From Flavobacteriaceae bacterium (GTDB lineage Bacteria > Bacteroidota > Bacteroidia > Flavobacteriales > Flavobacteriaceae): DNA of 35,721 bases. The DNA is taken from positions 1 through 35,721 of the forward strand of contig JAGQYS010000020.1 of NCBI GenBank assembly GCA_020435965.1. Reading direction: 5' to 3'. The notes under the pieces are model-generated. The model ran no database searches and was not told the origin of the DNA. It saw only the letters and a list, made by a program, of their open reading frames with translations. A program made the position numbers and the translations under genes. Positions 1 through 8,592 of this stretch are shown piece after piece. The first letter of the stretch is position 1. The number at the start of each line of letters is the position of its first letter.

Positions 1-614
1 CAATATTCTGCTTCATCCATATAGTGTGTGGTTACAAAAACGGTGGTCCCTTGATTGGCTGCTTTGTAAATCAATTCCCAAAACTGACGTCTTGTAATGG
101 GATCTACGCCTCCTGTTGGCTCATCTAAAAACACAATTTTAGGATCGTGAATTAGGGACACAGAGAAGGATAGTTTTTGTTTCCAACCCAAAGGCAAAGC
201 ACCAACAAGTTTATTGGCAACATTTTGTAAGCCTAATTCTTTAATTAAAGCATCCGATTTTTCTTTGATACGCTGTTTTGATAAACCATAAATACCTCCA
301 AAAAAAGTAATATTTTCTTTAACCGTTAAATCGTCATACAAAGCAAATTTCTGACTCATATAACCTATGTTTTTCTTGATGTCTTCGGCATGTGTAAACA
401 CATCAAAACCTGCTACATTAGCTTTTCCAGAGGTAGGATTTGAAATTCCTATAAGCATCTTCATGGCTGTGGTTTTTCCTGCACCATTGGCACCTAAAAA
501 ACCAAATATTTCACCTTTATCCACCTCAAACGTAATGGCATTTACTGCTGTAAAATCGCCAAACATTTTGGTTAATCCTTCTACTTGTATGACTTTGTTG
601 TTGTTGTTGTTCAT
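1..614 (-). CDS. ABC transporter ATP-binding subunit (partial, C-terminus beyond window)
   Basis: ATPase subunit of an export-type ABC transporter; it should act at the cytoplasmic face with the ATPase encoded just upstream. The start is ATG at 614, followed by five Asn codons, and the frame stays open to the window edge (about 204 residues visible). Walker A GANGAGKTT is at residues 41-49, the Q-loop reads YMSQ, Walker B VFLDEP ends at Asp164/Glu165, and the switch His197 lies in VTTHYMDEA. The signature motif is aberrant: LPLGW (140-144) instead of LSGGQ. Family knowledge: E. coli YbhF carries two fused ATPase halves of this kind, which are separate genes here. The permeases expected next lie outside the window. 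Confidence in the family is very high; the substrate is unknown. Confidence 0.95.
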   Translation of the reverse strand, partial: MNNNNNKVIQVEGLTKMFGDFTAVNAITFEVDKGEIFGFLGANGAGKTTAMKMLIGISNPTSGKANVAGFDVFTHAEDIKKNIGYMSQKFALYDDLTVKENITFFGGIYGLSKQRIKEKSDALIKELGLQNVANKLVGALPLGWKQKLSFSVSLIHDPKIVFLDEPTGGVDPITRRQFWELIYKAANQGTTVFVTTHYMDEAEY

Positions 615-620
615 ATTTAT

Positions 621-638
621 TTCTCACGGAAGTGGGAA
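621..638. repeat. short palindromic repeat, CAC-GGAA-GTG type
   Basis: Arms TTCTCAC and GTGGGAA (one G-T pair) enclose a 4-base loop in the gap between the two ATPase genes. The design matches the element at 34755-34770 (CCCAC-GAAA-GTGGG), so it is a dispersed intergenic repeat rather than a local terminator; no T-run follows on either side. Confidence 0.6.
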
Positions 639-678
639 TCTCATTTTTATACCAACTTCCCAAATTTCTGGATTTATA

Positions 679-705
679 CCTACAAGGTTTTAGAAATCTT
701 GCAGG
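679..705. repeat. imperfect palindromic intergenic repeat
   Basis: CCTACAAG on the left pairs imperfectly with CTTGCAGG on the right across an AT-rich loop, in the 107-base gap between the two ATPase genes. It could stabilise or separate the two message segments, but the sequence does not decide this. Confidence 0.4.
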
Positions 706-721
706 AAACTTGAGGTATCAT

Positions 722-1624
722 CTATTTTGCTAATTCCATAAAAGTATCTTCTATGGTGGCTTTTGTTTCTTCTATTTCAATATTTAAAAGGTTCTTGAAT
801 TCTAAATAGGTTTTTAAATGCTCTGGGTTAAAATCTGTACGTTTATCTGTATAGTGCACAAACTCGCCAAAAGGATACACGCTATGGTTGTATTCGTAGG
901 CATTTAAACTATTAATGAGGTTGTACATATTGTTTGCACTTACATTATAAATTGGCTTCGGATAGTGCTTTACAATCGCTTGAGGTGTATCAATCTCCAA
1001 GATTTTCCCATCTTGAATCAATGCAATTCTGTCGCATAAAGCGGCTTCATCCATATAAGGTGTGGATACCAAAATGGTGATTCCTTTTTGTTGTAAGCGT
1101 TTAAGCATGTCCCAAAATTCTTTTCGCGATACAGGATCTACACCTGTGGTTGGCTCATCTAAAAACAACACTTTTGGTTTGTGGATTAAGGCACAACTCA
1201 AGGCAAGTTTTTGTTTCATGCCACCAGATAATTTCCCAGCACGACGGTTTTTAAAAGGTTCAATCTGCACGTAGATATCTTTAATTAAATCGTAGTTTTC
1301 TTCAACGGTTGTTCCAAATATGGTAGCGAAGAAGTCCAGATTTTCTTCAACGGTTAAATCTTGATATAACGAAAATTTCCCAGGCATGTAACCAACACTG
1401 TGTCTTATATTTTTATAATTGTTAACCACATCAAAACCAGCAACGGTTGCTGTGCCTTCATCGGCAAACAAAAGCGTGGTCAAAATCCTGAATAGTGTTG
1501 TTTTACCAGCACCATCAGGTCCTATAAGTCCAAAAAGCTCACCTTTTTTTACCTCAAAGGAAATGTCCTGTAAGGCTTTGACACTTTTATAAGATTTGCT
1601 GATATGATTGACTGAAATTCCCAT
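722..1624 (-). CDS. ABC transporter ATP-binding subunit with degenerate nucleotide site
   Basis: A 300-residue ATPase subunit, partner of the one encoded downstream. Walker A GPDGAGKTT is at 35-43, signature LSGGM at 132-136, and Walker B VLFLDEP at 152-158. Two catalytic positions are substituted: the Q-loop position reads YMPG (Gly82 where Gln is usual), and the switch histidine is Pro189 in VSTPYMDEA. The C-terminal 80 residues are the usual variable extension of drug- or polymer-export ATPases. Only 7 bases separate it from the OsmC gene, so it is co-transcribed with the TetR-led operon. It probably pairs with the downstream ATPase as an asymmetric heterodimer (inference). The substrate is unknown. 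Confidence 0.95.
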   Translation of the reverse strand: MGISVNHISKSYKSVKALQDISFEVKKGELFGLIGPDGAGKTTLFRILTTLLFADEGTATVAGFDVVNNYKNIRHSVGYMPGKFSLYQDLTVEENLDFFATIFGTTVEENYDLIKDIYVQIEPFKNRRAGKLSGGMKQKLALSCALIHKPKVLFLDEPTTGVDPVSRKEFWDMLKRLQQKGITILVSTPYMDEAALCDRIALIQDGKILEIDTPQAIVKHYPKPIYNVSANNMYNLINSLNAYEYNHSVYPFGEFVHYTDKRTDFNPEHLKTYLEFKNLLNIEIEETKATIEDTFMELAK

Positions 1625-1631
1625 TTAAACT

Positions 1632-2090
1632 TTAGTTTTGAACGATGATTTTCGTTTCCATGGTGATTTTTGAGGTAATGGAATTTGAAATCAAACAGGC
1701 TTTTTCTGCTTTTTCAACAATCCGTTCTGTACGTTCACGTTTCGATTCGTCTGCAATAACAACTTCAGGAAACAATAACACTTCGCTCATTACAAATTTG
1801 CCATCCACCTTTTCTAAAATTCCTTTTGAATCACATTTAAAACTCACAAAATCTAATTTTGAAAAACCAGCAATCGCCAAAAAAGTAGTCATTAAACAAC
1901 TGCTTACAGCTGCTGTAAACAAATGTTCTGGCGACCAAATATGTGGCATTCCACCTGGAAATTCTGGTGGTGTAGCAACTTCTAAACAATTGCTTTCATT
2001 GGTGTTGTTATTATGTAATTCTGGAGAACACATCATGCCTTTTCGGTCTTGTGTCCAATTAACAGTTACGTTATACGTGTGTTTTTCCAT
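1632..2090 (-). CDS. OsmC family peroxiredoxin-like protein
   Basis: A 152-residue cytoplasmic protein of the OsmC/Ohr superfamily, which reduces organic hydroperoxides through two cysteines. The family core is visible as SPEHLFTAAVSSCLMTTF near residues 53-70 (first active Cys in SSCL), and the second Cys is in the late KACLISNS segment. The length is normal. It sits 7 bases before the ABC ATPase gene and 12 bases after a small lipoprotein gene in the same operon, so its expression should be tied to the TetR-controlled exporter. This suggests the exporter and the peroxidase answer a common toxic or oxidative agent (inference). Which OsmC subfamily it belongs to cannot be settled by eye. Confidence 0.9.
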   Translation of the reverse strand: MEKHTYNVTVNWTQDRKGMMCSPELHNNNTNESNCLEVATPPEFPGGMPHIWSPEHLFTAAVSSCLMTTFLAIAGFSKLDFVSFKCDSKGILEKVDGKFVMSEVLLFPEVVIADESKRERTERIVEKAEKACLISNSITSKITMETKIIVQN

Positions 2091-2102
2091 GGTTTTTATT
2101 TT

Positions 2103-2531
2103 TTATTGAAAGTATTTTGAATAGGCATTCACATTTTCAACAATACTGTTTTTTAGAACTGAAGCATTTTCTATAGTGCTCACCTCTGACAATGCCGATA
2201 CTTTTTCTATTAAAGGATACAACCAAATATGGAGATTATCGTGCGATGCACCTTTCATGGTACATTCTTTTACTACTTTGTTTTTCACTTCGTTTAGCTG
2301 GTTTGCCAGTTCGTGATAGTCTTCAATAGTAGATGTTTTGTGTGTTTTTAAAATATCTTGCATTTTTAAAACACCTTCTGTAGTTTCAATGTTTGCATTC
2401 CATTTTTCTCCATTGTTTAACTGGATATCATTCATCCATTGTTCGTTTAAACCTTCATCTTGTGATTTGTTGCTTTTACAACCTGTAAAAATTAGTATCA
2501 TTAAAAAGATTAGGATTATTGATTTTTTCAT
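2103..2531 (-). CDS. small lipoprotein of unknown function in the efflux operon
   Basis: A 142-residue protein with a clear type II signal: a short basic start, a hydrophobic run, then the lipobox FTGC with Cys18, so it should be lipidated and anchored in an envelope membrane. The mature part is polar and largely helical in character, with no Cys and no motif I recognise. It lies between the HlyD-like adaptor gene (25 bases away) and the OsmC gene (12 bases away) and so is part of the exporter operon. An accessory envelope role is inferred from context only. Confidence 0.75.
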   Translation of the reverse strand: MKKSIILIFLMILIFTGCKSNKSQDEGLNEQWMNDIQLNNGEKWNANIETTEGVLKMQDILKTHKTSTIEDYHELANQLNEVKNKVVKECTMKGASHDNLHIWLYPLIEKVSALSEVSTIENASVLKNSIVENVNAYSKYFQ

Positions 2532-2556
2532 AATTATATAGTTTTTAGATTGTTTA

Positions 2557-3447
2557 TTAATTGTTTAACCATAGTTCTGCTGGCATACCAATTTTTAGGC
2601 TTCCATCATTTTTGACATCTACCTTTGCGGCATATACCAAAGCCACGCGCTCTTCTTTGGTTTGGATTATTTTAGGTGTAAATTCGGATTCCGAAGCAAT
2701 CCAACTAATTGTTCCTGTATAGGATTTCATGCCTTGTGCTTCATCAATTTTTACGGTTACTTCTTTTCCTATTTTTATAGTTGCCAATTGTGTTTCACTA
2801 ATATACACTCTTAATTGCATGATGTTTAAGTCTGCAATTTTGTACAATGGTTTTCCAAAAGCAGTAATTTCGTTTGGCTCTGCATATTTGGTTAAAACCG
2901 TTCCGTTTATAGGATTTATGATTTTGCTTTTTTGAATTTGATCGTCGATTTGTTGGAGTTGCACATCAATACTTTTTAACTCATTAACAACAGGTGCGTT
3001 TTGGATTTCTACGCTTCTTATTTGATTTTTAATCACGTCTATTTCACCCTCAATATCATCCAGTTGTTTTTGGGTTCCTGCGTTGTCTTTTATTAAATTT
3101 ACTATTCTGGTTTTGTTGGTGTGAGCTGTTTTTAATTTAGCATTTAAAACGGCTATTTGAGACAATACACCTTTGGATTTTGAGCTAATTATTGCTTTTG
3201 AAACCTCTAATTGTTCTCGTTTTAATGAAAGCGGAATGGTATCGATATACCCAATAAATTGGTCTTTTTCAATAACATCACCTTCATTAACATCAAACTG
3301 CATTAATTTTCCGCTGTTTTCGGCCGAAACTGTTATTTCTGTTGCTTCAAAGTTTCCATAGCCATCTGCTTTATCATCGCCACTTCCACAGGAAAACAGG
3401 CTTATTGTTATAGCGCTTATTCCTATAATATAGTTGTAGTTTTTCAT
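2557..3447 (-). CDS. HlyD-family membrane fusion (periplasmic adaptor) lipoprotein
   Basis: A 296-residue adaptor linking an inner-membrane ABC exporter to a TolC-type channel. The N-terminus has a lipoprotein signal ending LFSC (Cys20), typical of Bacteroidota adaptors. The first lipoyl half is near residues 45-70 (GDVIEKDQFIGYID). A helical hairpin covers about 75-170, with KQLDDIEGEIDVIKNQI as part of its coiled coil. The second lipoyl half follows (INPINGTVLTKYAEPNEIT), then a beta-barrel domain to the end. It is equivalent in position and type to YbhG of E. coli. The gene starts 10 bases after the TolC-like gene. Confidence 0.93.
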   Translation of the reverse strand: MKNYNYIIGISAITISLFSCGSGDDKADGYGNFEATEITVSAENSGKLMQFDVNEGDVIEKDQFIGYIDTIPLSLKREQLEVSKAIISSKSKGVLSQIAVLNAKLKTAHTNKTRIVNLIKDNAGTQKQLDDIEGEIDVIKNQIRSVEIQNAPVVNELKSIDVQLQQIDDQIQKSKIINPINGTVLTKYAEPNEITAFGKPLYKIADLNIMQLRVYISETQLATIKIGKEVTVKIDEAQGMKSYTGTISWIASESEFTPKIIQTKEERVALVYAAKVDVKNDGSLKIGMPAELWLNN

Positions 3448-3457
3448 GTGTTTGTAT

Positions 3458-4708
3458 TTATTGTCCTTTTATGACATTATAATTTGCTTTTGCCAGTTGT
3501 AACTGGATTTTATGTCTTACCAATGTGTTTTTGTCTTCGTATAAATTGGTCAATTCTGTAATATAAGCCGAAGACGTAATCACGCCATTTTTAAGTTGTG
3601 AATCTGCCGATTTAAGCACTTCTTTTCGAAGGTTTATAATTTCTAAATCGGATACGATAAAACCTTCAATCTTATTAATTTCCTTTTGCTGTTGATTTAG
3701 TTCTATGTTTGTATTTAATTTAAAAGTTTCCGTTTCAGAATCAACTATCTCCTTATTAATAGCCAAGGATTGACGTTGTTTTTTGTTGGAATTCCAATCA
3801 AAAACATTCCAATTTAATTTGAGGCCTACTGTGTAAAATGTTTGGAACGAATTATCGAGCATATTAAGTCCAGGATTGCCATAACCACCTGTTGCAAAAC
3901 CCAATAATTTAGGTGCATTTTGTTTTGAGATTAAGGTTTCTGATTGTGCAATTTCATCTTTTTTAAGTTGAAATAAGTCCAATTCGGGTCTGTTAATTTC
4001 TGTTTCTAAAGGTGTTACTATTAAAGGACTTTGAAACGTTGTTTCGTTGTTTATTGATTGACCAATAATGCTTGATAATGTTTCTATTAAAGCAGTTTTA
4101 TTACTTTCAACTTCTATAAATTGCTGACCAAGTTTTAAGAGTTCTGCTTCCAAAACCTTATCTGAAGCTGGTAAAATGACACCATATTTTATTCCTGATT
4201 GCACTTCCTTTAGTTTTGCTTGCAGTTGTGCTTGTTTTGCTTCTAATAATAATTTGGTCTCTTGCGACAATAAAATGGAAAAGTACAGTTGGTTGATTTG
4301 CTGTTTTAATTGGTATAGATTAACGTCAACCTGTTTTTGTTTTGTTTTAGTTTGCGCTTCCTTCACGTTTAAAGTAGCATCAGTTGCACCTCCATTATAA
4401 ATTAATTGGTTAACAGAAAGGGTTGCACGATATTGGTCTTTGTTTAAAGGTTTAATATTGGTATTAGGAACTGGAATCTCAATCACATCAGACTGATAGG
4501 TTGCTTGTGCATCTAACTGAATTTGAGGCAATTTTGCTTTAGATATAACTTCGGAATCAATTTGGTTTTGGTTTTCAAATAGTTGTATTTGTTTTGCTAA
4601 AGGATAGTTTTTAGTAACCAAACTGTAGCATTCCTCTAATGTGATGCTTTGCTGTGATACACTTGGAAGTGTAGTTAGGGTTACTAAAATAATTATGAAG
4701 CGTTTCAT
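3458..4708 (-). CDS. TolC-family outer membrane efflux protein
   Basis: A 416-residue outer-membrane channel of the OEP/TolC family. A signal peptide (about 19 residues) is followed by the typical first helix LEECYSLVTKNYPL and by two internal repeats of long amphipathic helices rich in Gln, Lys and Leu. The VGLKLNWNVFDW segment near residue 290 corresponds to a beta-barrel strand seen in this family. It starts one base after the TetR stop, so the two are translationally coupled. With the downstream adaptor and ATPases it forms a tripartite exporter. Confidence 0.93.
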   Translation of the reverse strand: MKRFIIILVTLTTLPSVSQQSITLEECYSLVTKNYPLAKQIQLFENQNQIDSEVISKAKLPQIQLDAQATYQSDVIEIPVPNTNIKPLNKDQYRATLSVNQLIYNGGATDATLNVKEAQTKTKQKQVDVNLYQLKQQINQLYFSILLSQETKLLLEAKQAQLQAKLKEVQSGIKYGVILPASDKVLEAELLKLGQQFIEVESNKTALIETLSSIIGQSINNETTFQSPLIVTPLETEINRPELDLFQLKKDEIAQSETLISKQNAPKLLGFATGGYGNPGLNMLDNSFQTFYTVGLKLNWNVFDWNSNKKQRQSLAINKEIVDSETETFKLNTNIELNQQQKEINKIEGFIVSDLEIINLRKEVLKSADSQLKNGVITSSAYITELTNLYEDKNTLVRHKIQLQLAKANYNVIKGQ

Positions 4709-4709
4709 T

Positions 4710-5324
4710 TTAATGTTTCTTTATAGAATTAATAATAAAATTTGAAACTTCGGTTTTACGGTCTTCCATAAGTTGTTTATAGCTTTTATCGTCTGTATTG
4801 GTAAAAGCCATAACCAATGGTTTTGCAACAAACGGAAAAATATTTAATGCCAGAATATTGATGAACAGTTGTTCTGCACTAATTGGTTTTATATGTCCTT
4901 TACTGACTTCATCATTAACTTGTTTTTTAAATTTTTCAAGATTTGGAAAGCCCTTATTGTCTTTTAATTTTAAAATAAAATCTTGATTCCTATTAAGCTC
5001 TTGAATGATAAAATTGGGTAAATAAGGATGTTTAATTATAAATGATATATAGTTAGAGGTGAAATTTTTTATTTTATCTTCTATGGAAGAGTCATCATTT
5101 AAAATTGCGTTTAACTGTGGTGCCAATAAAGAGAATGCATTTTTAAAAACAGCTTCAAATAACAATTGTTTGCTTCTGTAATAATAATGCAACATGGCCT
5201 TGTTAATTCCTGCTTTATCTGCTATTTCTTGCATACGTGCTCCATCCATTCCTTTGGTTTGGAATATGCTTTTTGCAGCGTCAAGAATTTGTCCTTCAGT
5301 GTTTTCGTCTTTTGTTTTTTTCAT
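4710..5324 (-). CDS. TetR/AcrR family transcriptional regulator
   Basis: A 204-residue repressor with an N-terminal TetR DNA-binding domain: ILDAAKSIFQTKGMDGARMQEIADKAGINK is the helix-turn-helix region, followed by the signature HYYYRSKQLLFEAVF. The C-terminal ligand-binding part is variable. It is the first gene of the exporter operon, as the TetR gene ybiH/cecR is next to ybhG in E. coli. It very probably represses its own operon: a 16-base palindrome, TTAACCATTTGGTTAA, lies just upstream at 5340-5355, beside a perfect -7 box. The ligand is unknown. Confidence 0.95.
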   Translation of the reverse strand: MKKTKDENTEGQILDAAKSIFQTKGMDGARMQEIADKAGINKAMLHYYYRSKQLLFEAVFKNAFSLLAPQLNAILNDDSSIEDKIKNFTSNYISFIIKHPYLPNFIIQELNRNQDFILKLKDNKGFPNLEKFKKQVNDEVSKGHIKPISAEQLFINILALNIFPFVAKPLVMAFTNTDDKSYKQLMEDRKTEVSNFIINSIKKH

Positions 5325-5328
5325 AATT

Positions 5329-5355
5329 AACTATATAGTTTAACCATTTGGTTAA
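5329..5355. promoter_or_regulatory. tandem palindromic TetR operator
   Basis: TTAACCATTTGGTTAA (5340-5355) has perfect 7-base arms around two bases. Abutting it is a perfect 12-base palindrome, AACTATATAGTT (5329-5340). Together they give three TTAAC-like half-sites about 12-13 bases apart, between the -7 box and the TetR start codon. Position and symmetry fit autoregulation by the TetR protein (inference). Confidence 0.7.
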
Positions 5356-5385
5356 CAAATGTACAAATATTTCATAAGCAACAAA
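5356..5385 (-). promoter_or_regulatory. promoter of the TetR-exporter operon
   Basis: Reading on the minus strand, TTTG (5385-5382) is followed after 18 bases by TACATTTG (5363-5356), a perfect match to the Bacteroidota -7 consensus TAnnTTTG. The expected start is near 5350, inside the palindromic operator. Confidence 0.7.
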
Positions 5386-5477
5386 AAGAAATAGTATTAA
5401 ATGTTTATTAAAGAAATGATTTATATAATCATTAAAAAAATGAATTTAAATCAATGTAATATTTATAAAATTTTACA

Positions 5478-5508
5478 TGCACTTAAGTGCAATTTTTACT
5501 TAACTTTG
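5478..5508 (+). promoter_or_regulatory. promoter with 14-base palindromic operator, upstream of the BNR gene
   Basis: TAACTTTG (5501-5508) is a perfect -7 box, 24 bases before the ATG at 5532. Ten bases upstream of it lies the perfect palindrome TGCACTTAAGTGCA (5478-5491), in the spacer between -33 and -7, where a bound repressor would block RNA polymerase. The regulator is not identified; the half-sites differ from the TetR operator next door. Confidence 0.65.
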
Positions 5509-5531
5509 AATTCTAACCAACCATTTTTTCA

Positions 5532-8500
5532 ATGAAAACTCGATTACATTTTATCCAATTACTAATTTCCTTATTTATTACAAGTACATTAATCGCTCAA
5601 GATTTTAAAGCATTGCAATACCGAACCGTTGGTCCAGAACGAGGTGGTCGTGTTACTACTGTTACAGGCACTCCAATGCTTCCTGGTACATTTTACCTTG
5701 GTGCCTCAGGTGGTGGTGTATGGAAATCTGAAGATTACGGAACTACATGGAACAATGTCTCCGACGGTTTTTTTGCAACACCTTCTATTGGTGCTATTGA
5801 GGTGGCTGTTAACGATCCTAATATTGTGTACGTTGGTACAGGTTCTGATGGATTGCGCAGTAATGTCATTAGTGGTAAAGGCATGTATAAATCTATCGAT
5901 GCTGGAAAAACTTGGGAACACATCGGTTTAAAAGATGTTGGACAAATTGGTGCTGTTGAGATTGACCCAACAAATAATAACATCGTTTGGGTGGCAGCCA
6001 TAGGAAATGCTTTTAAACCAAATAATGATCGTGGTATTTACAAAACCATTGATGGTGGTCAAAACTGGGAAAAAGTTTTGTTTGTATCTGATAAAGTTGG
6101 TTTTGCAGATTTAGAATTACTTCCTGGCAACCCAAATATTGTCTATGCTGCTGCCTGGCGAGGCGAACGTAAACCATGGACTATCATTTCAGGTGGTGAA
6201 AACAATGAAGGTGGTATTTATAAATCGATCAATGGTGGAAAAGATTGGAAAAAACTTGAAGAAGGATTACCTAAAGGATTAATTGGTAAAATTGATTTAG
6301 CAGTATCAGCTGTAAACTCAAGTATTTTATACGCTGTTATTGAAGCTCCTGGCAAAGAAGGAGGCTTGTACAAATCTGAAGACCAAGGAAAGTCATTTAA
6401 GCAAGTTTCCAGTAACGAAGGATTGGTAAATAGGCCATTTTATTACACCAATATTGAGTTGGATCCAACAAACCCTGATATCATTTATTCCAATGCAAAT
6501 CCATTATTAAAGTCTATTGATGGCGGAAAAAAGTGGGAACGTATGAGTGTGCCTCATGGCGACAATCACGATATATGGATCAATCCAAACAATCCTGATT
6601 TGTTAATTCAGTGTAACGATGGTGGTGCTAATGTAACACATAATGGAGGTAAAACATGGTCTACTCAATTTAACCAACCAACAGCAGAGTTATATACCGT
6701 TGAAGTAGATGATCAATATCCTTATTGGTTGTATGCTGGACAACAGGACAACTCATCAACCATAGCTGTACCGAGTTATCCACCAAGTGCCATTCAAAAT
6801 CCAGGAACAGGTTGGATTATCAATTCTGGTGGTTGCGAAACAGGACCTGCAGTTCCAAAACCAGGCAACCACAATATTGTGTATGCAAATTGTAAAGGAC
6901 GATTTAGCGTATTTAATAAGCTTACAGGAACCGAGAGAGAATATTCTGTTGGTGCTTCTAATATCTATGGACACAATCCCAAAGATTTAAAATACCGTTT
7001 TCAACGTGTGGCTCCTGTTCACGTATCTCCTCACAATCCAAACGTAGTGTATCATGGTTCGCAGTATTTGCACAAAACCGTTACTGATGGTTTGGTTTGG
7101 CAAACCATTTCTCCAGACCTAACGGCTTTTGAAGCAGATAAACAAGTCATCTCAGGAAGCCCTATTACTCGTGATATTACAGGTGAAGAATATTACAGCA
7201 CTTTATATTCTATTAGAGAATCAGAACTCGTAGAGGGCTTAATCTGGACAGGCTCCAACGATGGTGTTGTTTCTGTAACCAATGATGGAGGGAAAACCTG
7301 GAAAAATGTAACGCCTAAGAATTTACCAAAAGGAGGTAGGGTAGAATCTGTTGAGCCATCTCACTTCAGTCAAGGTAAAGCCTATATAGCTGTCGATAGA
7401 CATTTATTGGGTGACGATAAACCTTACATTTATAAAACAACCAATTTTGGAGAGAGTTGGGAACTCCTCACAACGTCAACCAATGGGATTCCTTCAGACT
7501 TCACAGCGCGTGTTTTACGTGAAGATCCTGTGCGCGAAGGCTTACTTTATGCAGGTACTGAGTTTGGTATGTTTGTATCATTTAACGATGGAAAAACATG
7601 GAATAAGTTTCAACAAAACTTACCAGTGACACCAATCACAGACCTTAAAATATTCAGAGGTGACTTGGTGATTAGTACCATGGGACGAGGCTTCTGGATT
7701 TTAGACAATATCACCTCTTTAAGACAACAGCAAATCAACAATCTAAAAGACACAGCGCATTTGTTTAAGCCTGACAACACCATTCGTTATCGTTACCCAA
7801 ATGTAAGTAGTCGTGCGTTCCCAAACTACCCAAGAACTAGCGTTATTATTGATTATTTTATTCCTGAAAACCATAAAGGAGGCATTCAATTGGAAATTTT
7901 AAATGCAAATAATGAAATCGTTTCAACGATTTTAAGCGATAGCACACAATTAAAATCTACAGTCAAAGAAGTTGAGGACATGCAACTTAGTCAAATACTT
8001 CGTTATGTAGATAACAAACTCAATGAAAAACCAGGATTAAACCGTTTTGAATGGGATTTAAGCCAAAAAGGAGCTTGGCATAAAGACAAGAAAAGAAGTT
8101 ATAAAAACGGACCTATGGTAGCTCCAGGTACATATATTGCTAGGTTAACTGTTGGTGAGCATTCAGTGGAGCAAAACTTTGAAATTCTTATGGATCCAAG
8201 GGTTGAAGCCGAAGGCATTACTAAAGCCGATATTGAAACCCAAATTGAAATGCTCAACAAGGTAACCGATTTATTATCTGATGCGAGAAGGCTGCAAGAT
8301 AATTTGGAAAAGGAGGCTAAGTCCTTAAAAGATAAGAAAGCTAAAGCAGATAGACTAGAAAAAGTCAATGCAGTTTTAAGTCAATTAAAGAATGACGAAG
8401 GTGCTTATCCACAGCAAATGTTGGTGTCTCAAATTTCATATCTATTGAATATACTTGATGGCGCAGATAAGCTGCCTGGTCAAGAAGAAAAAGACCGTTA

Positions 8501-8552
8501 TCAAGAGTTGATTCAACAGTTTAATAAAGTTAAGCAAGAAGCTAAAGAATAG
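5532..8552 (+). CDS. secreted BNR-repeat / sortilin (VPS10)-like beta-propeller protein
   Basis: A 1006-residue exported protein with a signal peptide of about 22 residues (cleavage after LIAQ). About ten Asp-box (BNR) motifs of the form S-x-D-x-G-x-x-W are spread from residue 65 to 700, for example SEDYGTTW, SIDAGKTW, TNDGGKTW and SFNDGKTW. These are the hallmark of sialidase/sortilin/photosystem-assembly type propellers. The C-terminal 300 residues hold a beta-sandwich-like part and a long Lys/Glu-rich helical hairpin. Bacteroidota databases often label such proteins glycosyl hydrolase, but BNR boxes alone do not show catalysis. No T9SS sorting domain is present. A paralogue of similar size is at 21082-24090. 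Confidence 0.85.
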   Translation: MKTRLHFIQLLISLFITSTLIAQDFKALQYRTVGPERGGRVTTVTGTPMLPGTFYLGASGGGVWKSEDYGTTWNNVSDGFFATPSIGAIEVAVNDPNIVYVGTGSDGLRSNVISGKGMYKSIDAGKTWEHIGLKDVGQIGAVEIDPTNNNIVWVAAIGNAFKPNNDRGIYKTIDGGQNWEKVLFVSDKVGFADLELLPGNPNIVYAAAWRGERKPWTIISGGENNEGGIYKSINGGKDWKKLEEGLPKGLIGKIDLAVSAVNSSILYAVIEAPGKEGGLYKSEDQGKSFKQVSSNEGLVNRPFYYTNIELDPTNPDIIYSNANPLLKSIDGGKKWERMSVPHGDNHDIWINPNNPDLLIQCNDGGANVTHNGGKTWSTQFNQPTAELYTVEVDDQYPYWLYAGQQDNSSTIAVPSYPPSAIQNPGTGWIINSGGCETGPAVPKPGNHNIVYANCKGRFSVFNKLTGTEREYSVGASNIYGHNPKDLKYRFQRVAPVHVSPHNPNVVYHGSQYLHKTVTDGLVWQTISPDLTAFEADKQVISGSPITRDITGEEYYSTLYSIRESELVEGLIWTGSNDGVVSVTNDGGKTWKNVTPKNLPKGGRVESVEPSHFSQGKAYIAVDRHLLGDDKPYIYKTTNFGESWELLTTSTNGIPSDFTARVLREDPVREGLLYAGTEFGMFVSFNDGKTWNKFQQNLPVTPITDLKIFRGDLVISTMGRGFWILDNITSLRQQQINNLKDTAHLFKPDNTIRYRYPNVSSRAFPNYPRTSVIIDYFIPENHKGGIQLEILNANNEIVSTILSDSTQLKSTVKEVEDMQLSQILRYVDNKLNEKPGLNRFEWDLSQKGAWHKDKKRSYKNGPMVAPGTYIARLTVGEHSVEQNFEILMDPRVEAEGITKADIETQIEMLNKVTDLLSDARRLQDNLEKEAKSLKDKKAKADRLEKVNAVLSQLKNDEGAYPQQMLVSQISYLLNILDGADKLPGQEEKDRYQELIQQFNKVKQEAKE

Positions 8553-8592
8553 TGTTTTAAGCTATTATTTTTGTGCTTGTGCTAATTAAAAA

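Noticed and set aside
1645..2109. Long open frame on the plus strand antisense to the OsmC gene
   Set aside because: It is a shadow of a well-supported gene on the other strand, with no recognisable protein features or start context.
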